Of a stretch of 64,000 nt of DNA, positions 23,093 through 33,732 are shown piece by piece. Every line of letters begins with the position of its first letter. Position 1 is the stretch's first letter. Position numbers and translations under genes: made by a program. The DNA comes from Hemerocallis citrina (taxonomy: Eukaryota; Streptophyta; Magnoliopsida; Asparagales; Asphodelaceae): the NCBI GenBank assembly GCA_017893485.1, contig CM030363.1, positions 113,994,004 to 114,058,003 of the forward strand, written 5' to 3'. Below the pieces are notes generated by a model. It did not search any database, was not told the DNA's origin, and saw nothing but the letters and a program-made list of their open reading frames with translations.

Positions 23093-24126
23093 CCCCGGAG
23101 GGTGGTGGGGAAGGTCTTGCAGAGCATAGCGTCGGAAGCTTGATGGATCAGCATTAATGTCTTGAAGCTTTCGACGTGATCAACTGGGTCGGACTCCCCT
23201 GAGTACGTTTCAAACTGCGGAGGTTTGAAACCCCTCAGTATGGGGGCCTCCATGATCGTCCGAGAGAAAGGGGGTCTGCTGGGCCGGACGGTTCCTGCTC
23301 TGGACTCCTCCTCTCTGTCCATGCGACCAATGCGCTTCTCCACCTCATGGAGACGGCGGTTGAGGGCATCGTCCCTCCGCTGGTAATCATACGATCCCCC
23401 AGACTCTTCTTCATAGGAAGTGGAGCGGGGACTGCGGTGCCGGTAGTCCTGGGATCGGCGGGGACTATACTGCTGCTGCTGGCGACTGGGAGCCGGGATA
23501 GGACTTCTGGATTGGCGACGAGGACTGGGAACCCTCGGGGGCGTTGGAGCCCTCTGGGCATTTTGGTTGTTCTGCCGAAGGTTGAGGGCCTGTAGTACGG
23601 TGTCTTGAAATTGTAGGAACTCGGCACGAGTGATAGGTGCCTCATTGTTCCTGCGATGATGCCGATCCGTGGGGGAATGCGGCCTCCTCCTTCGGCGCTC
23701 GGGAGATGTCGCTCGGCACATGCGGTCCGGAGACCTTCTGTCGTCTCGGCGGTGAGGGGACCGATCCCCCTGATGCTGGCGGGAGGCTCCCTCTCGGGCC
23801 CGCCTCTCATCAAGGTGGGTGCGGAGGTCCTCATCTTTTTGGCGGTTCAGGATTATGTTGCGGAGGTCGGGGTGATGAGAAGCCATTGAATCCAAGGATT
23901 CATTGTGAACCGAGACATGGTCCGGGTTGAGGGGCTGCTTCTGCCTTCGACAATTGTGACCGGAAGGGCCATTGGGGGGTTGTTGTTTGGGGAGAGGAGG
24001 TTGGCCCTGCTGAGCCGGGGGAGGAAGTTCGGGCTGTGGAATAGGATTGACAGGGGCTTCCTCTGTAGGATCGGTGGGATTGGGTCCGCGGTTGGACCCT
24101 CTAGATCTGACCTTCTTCGGAGGCAT
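23093..24126 (-). pseudogene. gag: Tat gag, N-terminal part, frameshifted
   Basis: The start is ATG at 24126 (MPPKKVRSRGSNRG); the open frame before it runs through the primer site and LTR and is not likely translated. The N-terminal 150 residues are Pro/Gln-rich, then Arg/Ser/His-rich, basic and probably disordered. The capsid region begins at GFKPPQFETYSGESDPVDHV. In a G run near 23,094 one G is missing, which shifts the frame: the expected W-Y-S-R-L of Retrotrans_gag is found in the next frame, continuing in 21416-23092. As read, this ORF ends in about 30 aberrant residues at 23005. Confidence 0.9.
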
Positions 24127-24175
24127 GGTTGCAGAAGACGACGAGGAAGAGGCTGAGGCTGTTCGTGTGGTGTTT

Positions 24176-24191
24176 CCCACAGACGGTGCCA
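24176..24191 (-). other. Probable primer-binding site of the Tat element
   Basis: The minus strand reads TGGCACCGTCTGTGGG three bases after the LTR end (GTAACA). The first bases fit, with one mismatch, the TGGCGCC start of the tRNA-Asp type site used by Tat/Athila elements; the rest fits less well. Confidence 0.6.
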
Positions 24192-24194
24192 ATC

Positions 24195-24780
24195 TGTTAC
24201 CGCTGATTTCGGTGTGGGGGTAAATAGATGGAATTTGTGAGCTCGAGAAAACCTGAACAGCAGATCCAAACCTTCCAATTCCCACCGCAACCTGCAAGGA
24301 AGTGCGAAACACTGGGGTTGATTCCGGGGACGCACCCTCCGACGCTCTTGTCAGTAACCAGTGGTGATTAAAGAAAGAGCTTAAGGTGGCAAAAGAGTGA
24401 TTACCTGGTCACAGTGGCAGAGGGGAGGTATTTATAGTCGCCAGGGGAGTGATTAAAGGCTTGATTCCCTGTGTAACTGCTAGGAGAAAAATCCTCACAG
24501 TCTGTTTAGGAAACTAACCCCTGATTCCCAGTGAGAGTAAATCAGGCCTGTTGACTTGGTCAAATCAGTGACCCTGATTTGTCTCTTTGTAGGTCTGGGT
24601 TTGCCTCGGGTCGGGACCCGTACCCAATCGGAGTGGATCCGTTTGTGGGCTGTTGGATCCGTGAGAAGGAGACCCAATACCCGCTCTGGATCCATTTGTA
24701 TGTGAAATTACCGTTTTATGCCCAAGCTTCAAGATTCGCGCCCAATCTGGACGGTTCCGATTTAACCCCATTTTTAGCCA
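24195..24780 (-). repeat. 5' LTR of the Tat element, right edge uncertain
   Basis: Begins TGTTACCGCTG on the plus strand (ending CAGCGGTAACA in element sense). A minus-strand CTATAAATA at about 24,430-24,438 is the likely TATA box. Sequence without repeats continues to a (TA)n tract at 24,784, so the true LTR start lies somewhere before that. The second copy is outside the window. Confidence 0.65.
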
Positions 24781-24781
24781 T

Positions 24782-24783
<2 letters not shown>

Positions 24784-24840
<57 letters not shown>

Positions 24841-24999
24841 GTGTGTATATATAGATATATGTATACACACATACATATATATATATATATACGTGTGTAT
24901 ATATAGATATATGTATATATTTGTGTGTATATATATACACGTGTATATATATACATGTGTATATACGTGTGTGTATATATAAATATACACGTACACACG

Positions 25000-25065
<66 letters not shown>

Positions 25066-25101
25066 TATATGTATATATACACGTACACACGTATATATAT
25101 A

Positions 25102-25140
<39 letters not shown>

Positions 25141-25176
25141 ATACACACGTGTGTATGTACACACACACGTGTGTAT

Positions 25177-25223
<47 letters not shown>

Positions 25224-25529
25224 CGTGTGTATATATAGATATATGTATACACACATACATATATATATATATACGTGCATATATATAGATATATGTATAT
25301 ACACATACATATATATATATACATACATATCTATATATATATATACGTGTATATATATATACGTATATACATATACACATATGTATATACGTATATACAT
25401 ATGTAGATACGTATATATATATGTATATATACGTATATATGTATATACGTATATACATATACACATATATGTATATATATATATATACGTATATAGATAT
25501 ATACGTATATATACATATATATATATATT
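24784..25529. repeat. Long (TA/TG/CA)n low-complexity tract
   Basis: About 746 bases of nearly uninterrupted alternating pyrimidine-purine: (AT)n, then blocks of GTGTGT, ACACAC and ACGTGTGTATATATAG units in a partly mirrored order. The Tyr/Ile/Val/Thr/His open frames on both strands here are artefacts. Such sequence can adopt Z-DNA or cruciform forms and is prone to assembly error. Confidence 0.95.
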
Positions 25530-26807
25530 CTTGACGCGGGGTATTATAGGTGGATAGCCTGATTAGTGGACAACTGGTTAAGAAAGTAGAGCTAGACTCG
25601 CCTAATATTTCACAAGTTAATTAAAAGGTTAATAAAAAAGAGAGAGAGAGATGTAATGATAAGGGCCATTAGAATCGGATAAACTAGATAATAAAAGAAT
25701 TGATCAAGTGATTATAGAATTAACCATATTCACTAAATTCTAGGCTCCCTAGAAGTTGGGTTGTTGTTGGTGTTCTTGTGCATGGTAGTGTCTTAAAACT
25801 AGGATGCGTCATTATTGGTTGTAAGAATAGGAAATAGTTGGGTGTTGTACTCACTTGTGAAGGAAACACGTGCGACACTGTCTCACTTGGTTAAGGGACA
25901 CCGGCAGCATTGTCTCGACTGTTAATTTCTGGGATCTACTGTTAGGACGAGTTTGTCGAAAGATTAGGTAATGTACTCTAAGTATCCATCAAGTTCTATG
26001 TTGTTTAATGCAGATATGGAGCAAGAGCAAGACTCTAAGTCTCTCAGTGAGCGGGGATACCGCAGGGCCACCTTTATGTTCGTAACAACTTTTGATGAGG
26101 TCCGGTGCGGGGGTACCGCTGGGACCGGATGTAGTGGAACTGGATCGGGGGTACCGCAGACAACCACTACTGGCTACAAAGGTAGAATTGGACCGAACGA
26201 TGTAACTTTATCAGCCACTAGATAAATGTCAGAAACAGAGTAAAATTACAAGAGTAGGCTGCATGGCGAGGGATCGAACCCTACAATCAGAAGAACGTGA
26301 GCTTGATTTTGGAAGTATGTAGTATGGGATGCATACGATTCCAATTAAGTGTGCATTAGAGTAGGAGTGTTGTGTGCATTTAAGTTTCTGTGCATTAGAT
26401 TCTAGGTAATGGCATACACTGATACTTGTGGTTTGACTTTCACATTTTCTACATTCAATTTGATTGTTGAGGTTTTGGAGGTCGCTAGTTTTATCAACAA
26501 TGTGTCAGTTACATTTAACTGAATTGTTCACAATTGGTTAGTTGTAGGACAACCTGATCGTGGGAGTAGGAGACTCAAGCTGTGTGGTGCATCTAAGTGA
26601 AGTGACAAGTGTACAAGTTTTATTTGCATATTCATGATGTAATTTATGTTTTAATTTTTTTTAACATTTGGACATTGTAATGACATTATGTAATAAAAGT
26701 TTTTAATTTCCTGTAATTTTTCTGTGTTCTGCACTATTTGAAGTAAGATTCTGTATGGTGTCACGAGTTCCAGTATTAAAAATTTTGGGCACTACTAAGT
26801 ATATCAA
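25530..26807. other. Unassigned sequence
   Basis: About 1.3 kb without a recognisable domain. It holds the repeated phrase GGGGTACCGC (about 26,110 and 26,147), a possible intron end TTTAATGCAG before ATG 26,016, and AATAAAAG near 26,691. A minus-strand GGTTCGATCCC near 26,270 looks like a tRNA B box but has no A box. Possibly the leader or remnant of a degraded element. Confidence 0.4.
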
Positions 26808-26884
26808 TGTAATACCTCGTATTTGTGGAGTATATATATATGATATTATATGGAGAATATAACATATATACATTAAATGGAATT

Positions 26885-26934
<50 letters not shown>

Positions 26935-27241
26935 TAAATGGAATTATTATGGGCACCAGGGGTGGCTGGTTGTGCACGTAAGAATGCATGTGGCATGCAA
27001 GCTCACGTGAGGAATGAGTGGGGAGATGTGAATATAAGTTAGGATTGGAATTAAAAATCCCATATCGATGAGGTTAAAGAGAAATGAGTAGTTTAAATAT
27101 AATCCCCATGATCCAAAGACTACCTACAAGCTATAGCATTTTTAGGTGAGGTTGTGCCATGTGGTAGGGTCGTGGGTAGGTTTTATTTCCCGTACGCGCG
27201 CGTAAGCGCGTGCAGAGCTGAGCAGGGCTCAGGGCATTACA
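26808..27241 (+). mobile_element. Plus-strand LTR (434 bp) of an LTR retrotransposon
   Basis: TGTAATACCTCG at the start and GGGCATTACA at the end, followed by AATGATATCAGAGCTG, a one-mismatch initiator-Met primer site at 27244-27256. It contains (TA)n/(CA)n near 26,895-26,935 and a CpG-rich stretch of CGTACGCGCGCG type near its end. The second LTR is not seen; the internal part is cut within about 250 bases. Confidence 0.7.
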
Positions 27242-27499
27242 AATGATATCAGAGCTGACTTTCGACACCAATAGTGGGTGAGATATATGTCTGAGATGGA
27301 GCTATGAATGTACACTGGTAGAGAGACCAGAGACCCGAGTAGGGCTGTACACTAGTAGAATTAGGGTACTCCACTTCACATCGGCTAGAAAGGAGTTGTT
27401 GTATTAAATCAGGGTACTTCACTCCACTCAACTTGTTAGGTTTTATTTTCGCGTACGCGCGTGCAGAGCTGAGCGGACCTTAGGATGTTACATGATAAG
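27242..27499 (+). other. Remnant after the LTR, with a second LTR-end-like segment
   Basis: After the primer site come two GGGTACT(C/T)CAC phrases. Then 27438-27493 resembles the end of the preceding LTR (GTTTTATTT, CGTACGCGCG, TGCAGAGCTGAGC, TTACA). This is either a truncated second LTR or a solo-LTR scar. Part of 27,354-27,410 recurs inverted near 29,620-29,680. Confidence 0.5.
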
Positions 27500-28177
27500 A
27501 GATGTGTGCATGTTGTATCATGTGTATATTCTTCTTTGATTCTATCCAACAGGAGCACTTGAGGCTTGGAGATTGTTGAGACTTGACTGAGCTCCATTTC
27601 AGGGTTTCTAGAGAAAGCATCTGCAGCTATATTCATTTTACCTGGTTTATAAACCACTTTGTAATTGAAGCCTACCAAATTTAGGACCCATTTTTGTTGC
27701 TCTGGAGTTTGTATTACTTAAGTCATAATGTGATGTAGGCTCTTTTGATCTGTTATTATAGTGAATTCCCCTCCCAAAAGATATTGTCTCCAGTTCTTGA
27801 CATCCTCTGTTATTGTGAACATTTCTCAGACATAAGTGGAAGAGTTTTGCATCCTCATTGACATTTTTCTGCTATGATAGAATATTCGGTGTTTCTTCTA
27901 TGATAGTACAACTCCAATACCCATCCTCGCCGCATCTGTTTCCAACTCAAATGGCAATGAAAAATCAGGTAAGGGAAGAACTGGTGCATTGGACACTGCC
28001 TCTAGATTAATAAATGATTTTCCAGCTTATGCATTCCACACAAACACCTCTTTCATAAGCAGTTCAGTTAGCGGGGCATCTATAGCTGCATAAGATTTAT
28101 GAACATTCTATAGTACCTTGTTAATCCTCAAAAACTTCTTATCGGTTGAGTGATAACGGAATTGGCCATTGTACCAT
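27500..28177 (-). pseudogene. pol: Ty3/gypsy RT-RNase H fragment, decayed
   Basis: In minus sense and shifting frames it reads the linker after RT (PLTELL, then VSNAPVLPLPDFSLPFELET), an RNase H start (D-A-ARMGIGVVL) and the RNase H tail GFNYKVVYKPGKMNIAADAF. Catalytic RNase H parts between these are eroded by stops and indels. It ends at 28177, where a TGTAGCGCC LTR begins, so the element was truncated or cut by that LTR. It cannot be functional. Confidence 0.8.
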
Positions 28178-29468
28178 TGTAGCGCCCCGAATTTCAATAT
28201 AGAAAATACAATACACAATCAAGAATCTTTAATTCAATGTAACTTAAACATTGCACAATAATACACGGAAATAAAAATTTCATTACATCAGTTCTCATTA
28301 CCAAACACAGCGGAAATTAATAAACAATTAATACAATTTGTTTCCACATTTAAACTCTAGTCTTCACATAAATCCAAGCTTTAACTCTTGTTCACGTCAC
28401 TCACTTTCAAATCCTGAAACTGTTAAAATTGTGGGCACGATAGTCACATATAACTGACGCAATGCTGATTAAAGCAGCGATCCTCCAAAGTCTAACAACC
28501 ACAAACTTGATGCACAAAATAAAACAATAATGAAAAATTCATAAATCAACAAGTGAAACTAAACTAAATGAATAAGTGTATGTTATGAAAATAAAAGAGA
28601 AATATCTAAACCAATGTCCAAGAAAACACAAATGCACACAATGCTCACTAATGCACACTTGTTCGGATTCTATGCCGCCCATACAACATAGGTCCGAGGG
28701 CAAGAACTTACCGTTCACCTCATTATAGAGTTTAATCCCTCGTTATGCAAATGACATTTTGTGAGTATCTGGCCCACGTCCCGATAATTTCGGAAATCAA
28801 TCCCACACTGCAGATGATCTGGAGACCCTTCCATTCACATCTCAATAAATTTTGGCAAACACCTCACACCGCAAGTCATCATGGCACCACACCTCATAAT
28901 ACAAACATCCCATGAGGGTCGCCTCGATCCCGATAATTCTGATGATCAATCCCACACCGCAGATGATATAGAGAGACTTCCACTCACATCTCAAAAATTC
29001 CGAGGATCATCTCACACTGCAGATCATACTGAGGCCACCCTACTCATGTTTGCTCTTACTTCATCACCTCTCCAACTAGTGAATGTCCTTAAGTTTAAAC
29101 ATATACAACCACAACCACCTAGAGCTAGCACACCCTACCAGACATAACTCAACCAAACAGGAACACTGGCCAACACTAGCTAATTTCCAAAATCAAATAA
29201 TCTCAAATGCCTGTATCAAGGGTCCTGTTCAACCTCTAGAGCTCACCCACTCAACATATCAACAATGTCCTCTTCTAGGAACCTGGTTCTCAAATAAAAC
29301 CACCACTTGGTTCATTAAACAATCATTCATTATTTTACTCATTTCTAAAAATACACCATTCCACATAAGGGTCAACTCGGGGTCAGCGCCCATGCTATGT
29401 AACACCCATGCCCCTAGCTCAGGCAATTTATACAATTTAGGAGACAAATTAGATACTATGTAGTACAA
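28178..29468 (-). mobile_element. Truncated large LTR, TGTAGCGCCCCG family
   Basis: Starts TGTAGCGCCCCGAATTTC, the mark of the other large minus-strand LTRs here, and shares with them ACACAGCGGAAAT and TTCGGATTCTATGC...ACATAGGTC. It contains repeated ACACCGCAGATGAT / CCCGATAATTCTG phrases. No end, primer site or purine tract is visible, so the right edge is approximate. Confidence 0.6.
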
Positions 29469-29732
29469 CTACCCACCACAGACTGCCTCTCAAAAGGTGG
29501 TTAACTGAATTGGTGACTCTTGATCATAGGCTATTATATTTATATATTATTTTATTTTTGATTCAATCCCCTCTTCGGAAATCAGCATCCTCGTTGAGCA
29601 CGGGCGTGTACAATCTAGTGCAGGATCTCCTTTCTAGTCGATTTGGAGTGGAGTACCCTAATTCTGCTAACTGCATCGTACGCCGATTCTGTGGGTCGTC
29701 CACTATTTCAGGCTGCCACCTCGCTCCCTCTC
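29469..29732. other. Short unassigned segment with inverted homology to 27,354-27,410
   Basis: The reverse complement of about 29,620-29,680 contains AGAATTAGGGTACTCCACT and CTAGAAAGGAG, also present on the plus strand near 27,354. Origin unknown. Confidence 0.5.
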
Positions 29733-32700
29733 TATAGTGCCCCGAATTTCCAATATGATATCTTAGAAATACGTGGCACAATTCCCAGCATCAACTTCAA
29801 TTGCAATAGTAAACATATCCAAAAACACAGATAATTTTTATTTCAACTTTTTATCACATTAATTATTCACAAAACACAGCGGAATACAAAACACCTTGAA
29901 TTACAATCTTTTCTTTACAACAGTTTCTTTTACAATTTACACAAGCTCTATTATCTTTTTAGCACAAGCATCCAAATCCCAAGCTATAAGCACCTACCTG
30001 TAAAACATGAGGCTAGAGATAACCCTAACCCCCAAAACTACAGGGGTCAGCCACAACGGTGAGTGACATAAAAAGAAAACAACATAAATAAAACATAAAG
30101 CATAGAGTCATAAGCAACATGTATTGACAGCAAAAATAAATGAAATGAGAAATGACAATATGTAAAGCATGAAAAAATCAAGGAATATAAGATAGTAAAT
30201 AGTAATACATGAAAACATCAAGTGGATCTAGACTAAATGTCAAGTGTATGAAAAACAGGAAAACACAAGCATAAAACCAAGTCAAGAAAACACAATTGCT
30301 ATATGCTGACTCTCTAATGCATACTTGTCGGATTCTATGCATTCCATACTACATAGGTGCGGTGCATGCCTGTAAAGTTCTCCACTTTATAGGGTTAGAT
30401 CCCTCGTTATGCAACTAATCCTACTTCGGTGATAGAAACAAGATCCAGAATACTCCACGAATAGGCACCACAGCACTCGACGCACAAGCATCATGTAAGA
30501 ATAGCTCACAAACTGGAGAATCACCTCCCAACCGTGTACCCCATGAATAGGCTTGCGAGGCCCTCGACGTGCAGATACACCAGGTACATTCTGTGAATAG
30601 GCCCGCCGACCCTCGACACGCGAATGCACCATGCATGCTCTGTCAATAAGCCTGCAGATTCTCTACACGCAAACATACAAATGTCCTCTCGAGACAGGAC
30701 AACAAATAGTCCTGGAATGCATTCGTTGGACTAACCAAACCAACAGAATATATTTATGTTTCCCAAGTTCCATCACATCTCCACTAGTGCCTGTCCTTAA
30801 GTTGGTTATTATTAAAACACAAAATTCCCATCTTTAGAGTTAGTGTATCCTATCGGACTTAAATACTCAACAACAACCCCAAGACCCAGCTGGTCTAAAT
30901 CAACAAATCTTAACTGTCGGTTCACAGGACTCCCACTCAACTCTTATAGTTATCATCAAGACCAAAACTCACAAATCCATCGTCAAAACGATCATATGAA
31001 GAAACTTCTCCAATCAACGAAATTCAAATCTTTTATAAAATTCTAGAATCCAAACCCAACAATAAAACATCTTGAAACATATGTTCTGTAGAAAAGATAA
31101 TATTTATAATAGTAAGTTATAGATCCAAAAACTTTTAAAGAACATCAGGATTACTTAAGAAAACACCAGTAACATTCGATTGTCCAGAGAGAAAAACTAG
31201 CACTTCAAGAAATAAAAATCTGAGTAGTAGCAGTCGACTGTAAAAAAGTCATCGGTCGACTGTTCAGAGCGAAAACCCAACACATCAAGAAAATAATTCT
31301 AAGTAATGGCTGTCGACTGTAAAAAGTCATCGGTCGACAGTCCAGCGTGAAAATCCAAAACTTCGAGAAAACACCAAAACAGAGTAGAGTCAGTCGACTG
31401 TAAAATTGGTTTGGTCGACTGTTCCACATGAAATTTCAAGAAAACGAGAAAACACAGTAGCCAGGTAGCGACGGTCGACTGTCGATAGTGATCGGTCGAC
31501 TGTTACTTTTACAGACTGCAGTTTTAGTTTGTGCACATTTCAACCGATACGAAGTTTTACTTTATAAAAACGAATTCTGTAAAAAGTATATTTCTGAAAT
31601 GATCAAATACAACTTATAGTATATGCAAAGATGAATAAAAACCAATCAAAACCACCAAGATTAATCAAAATAGCAAATTTGTTGATTCTCTTCAAACAGA
31701 AAGTGAATTTGTGCATACATCAAAAGTAGAGTTTTTAGGAATTAATTACTCATCGAAATAACTTCGTATTTTCTTCCAAACCTTATCAATACCAAAATAA
31801 ATTAAGTTATGGTCAAATCCTTCGAAAACACAAAAAGACTCAATTTCTTCAAAAATATTGAAATATGTTATTCATGTAAATTGTTTGTGCATGTTCGTGC
31901 ACCAAGAAAACTTCACAAATCCATCGATTAGAAATAACAATATATTCAGATTTAATCTTAGTATTTGAGAAATTCAATTTCAAATAAAACCTTTTATAAA
32001 TCACAAAATCCCCATTTAGTTGTATTACATCAATCCAATTCAATTTATCCCAAATCTAATTCTCAAGACATGATCTCTTAATTCATTAGTCCTCCTCAAC
32101 TAAATCACCATTATTAACTCATGAATCATAAACAAATTTATCATTAACATGAGCAAGTTGCATTCATCCAACTCACCAATAGTCAAAAATCTCATCTTTA
32201 ATCTATTTATGCATAACATTCACCACATCCAATCAAATAAGCAATAATCAAAAAGAAATAGCCTACTCATGATTTATATTAGGTCCTCTATCAATTTTGA
32301 ATCATCCACATGCAATTCCAAACATAAATAACTAGGTTTTCATGAAAGATCCAATTTTAACTCATCAATTCATTCAGTCCGTCATATAAATTCATACCCC
32401 AACCCTAGCATGCTTTCTAGTAGATGAAACACCACATACAACATTCAAAGAACAAAACAAAATAATTATATCACTCACCTTGTTGGAGAGATCAAACGAA
32501 TATGATAAAGCAATAGGAAAAATCTCTCATTCGCAAGAAATCCAAGATCTTCTCTTTAAAACTTCAAGAAAATAATAATAATAAAACCTTTGTGTTGTGC
32601 AGTGAAAAATGGCTGCACTTCACCTTTTTAAATAGGCCGGAAATCAAGAGAATTAGGGTTTTGAATACATTTGCAAAAATACCCCTTTTAATATAACTTT

Positions 32701-33262
32701 ACATATATATATCCGTATACTTGGAAACTTGATTAAACCAATTAATTTGAGATTTAAAAACAAAAATAAACCTTCATAAAGTCAACCGGCGCTGTTGAAA
32801 AAGCCCAGAAAACGAATTTGCACTTTCACCCCTTTCAACTAGCAATTTTGCAAAAAAATCCCCTTTTATCAAAACTTGTAAAATAAATCGAATTCATCAA
32901 AACAAAAAAGTAAAATTTTTAATCCTGAGTTGACTAGGAATTATACCCAGCCCAAAAATTCGAAAATCTTGAGTTTTCACTCCAATTGGTAATTTTGCAC
33001 AAAAGTCCATCTTTTTGTAATATTTGCAAATAGGTCCAATAAGTATCAGAAAAAATCTAGAAAATTCAAGAATAATATCTAATAATAAATAATGAATTTT
33101 CATAGAATAATTTTTGACTTTGAACTTCCCAAAAAAAATTTGTACATGTTTTGCACGTGTAAAAATGATAAATCTTCAGAAAAATATTTGTAAAATCACC
33201 AAAAATCATTTTAATTCATTTATAAATCTTAAAAATAATATTTAAAAATACAGGGTACTACA
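29733..33262 (-). repeat. Left (3') LTR of the LARD-type element
   Basis: 3530 bases ending GGTACTACA. A minus-strand TATTTAAA at about 32,621-32,628 is a possible TATA box, giving a U3 of about 640 and an R-U5 of about 2.9 kb. GTCGACTG repeats lie at 31,160-31,510. Confidence 0.9.
31160..31510. repeat. Paired GTCGACTG repeat, left LTR
   Basis: Units of about 75-80 bases, each with two GTCGACTG sites roughly 25 bases apart (one after CA, one after CG), separated by A-rich spacers containing CAAGAAA. About four full units here; the first is partly deleted compared with the right LTR. CAGTCGACTG is a perfect 10-base palindrome. Confidence 0.85.
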
Positions 33263-33732
33263 TCACTCTCTCCTTAGAATAGTTCTGTCCTCAGAACTAC
33301 TACTAATAGGTTCCAAACAAAACTAAGCAAAGAAATTGAAATCTCATAAATGCAATCATAGCTTAAGAAATACAATCACACATGAAAATGTATTCTAACA
33401 AAAGAAATGCAATTCAACTCAAAGAGCACAATCATACAAAAGAACACAATCATACAAAAGAACACAATCAAACAAAAGTTTGGGAAAAATCTTTCCGCTG
33501 CGCAACTCTGATAACAATGGGGGTAAAGTCAGAGCATCACAACACAATTCACATCCATATCAATACCCTATGGCAAAACCCCAAGCATACCCCAAACCAA
33601 AACATCATGTTCTAACTCTATGTGATACACTCTAATGTCCACACCTAGGTACTCACGCTCTAGTATCCACACCTAGGTTTATTTTATACAATGCATATTA
33701 TTACTATTGAAGTATGCTCTGATTCCAATCTT
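33263..33732 (-). other. Interior of the LARD-type element: purine tract, spacer, primer site
   Basis: In element sense the right end reads TTGGAATCAGAGC (about 33,717-33,729), a mutated initiator-Met primer site. The left end reads CTAAGGAGAGAGTGA, the purine tract. The hairpin at 33280-33299 equals that at 13736-13755. Between them are ACACAATCAT(A/C)AAA tandem repeats (33,420-33,480). No coding sequence. Confidence 0.85.

Larger units (their letters stand above)
1..24780 (-). mobile_element. Tat-type Ty3/gypsy retrotransposon, 3' end outside window
   Basis: Minus-strand LTR retrotransposon. From right to left: 5' LTR (from 24195), primer site, gag, protease, RT, RNase H, a second (archaeal-type) RNase H, integrase, then more than 6 kb of 3' region with tandem arrays and an antisense spliced gene. 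Two RNase H domains and an antisense extra gene after pol are the hallmarks of the Tat lineage (Retand/Ogre relatives). The 3' LTR is not visible: the sequence that opens the 5' LTR at 24195 does not recur at the left, so it should lie before position 1. The copy is dead, with a 1-base frameshift in gag, in-frame stops before RT and in integrase, and a 12.2-kb insertion at 8335-20500. The right edge (24,560 to 24,780) is uncertain. Confidence 0.88.

Noticed and set aside
24565..25557. Long Tyr/Ile/Val/Thr/His open frames on both strands
   Set aside because: They lie in the (TA/TG/CA)n tract, which is open in several frames by composition.
26262..26290. tRNA gene on the minus strand
   Set aside because: B-box GGTTCGATCCC is present, but no acceptor stem, anticodon arm or A box can be drawn.
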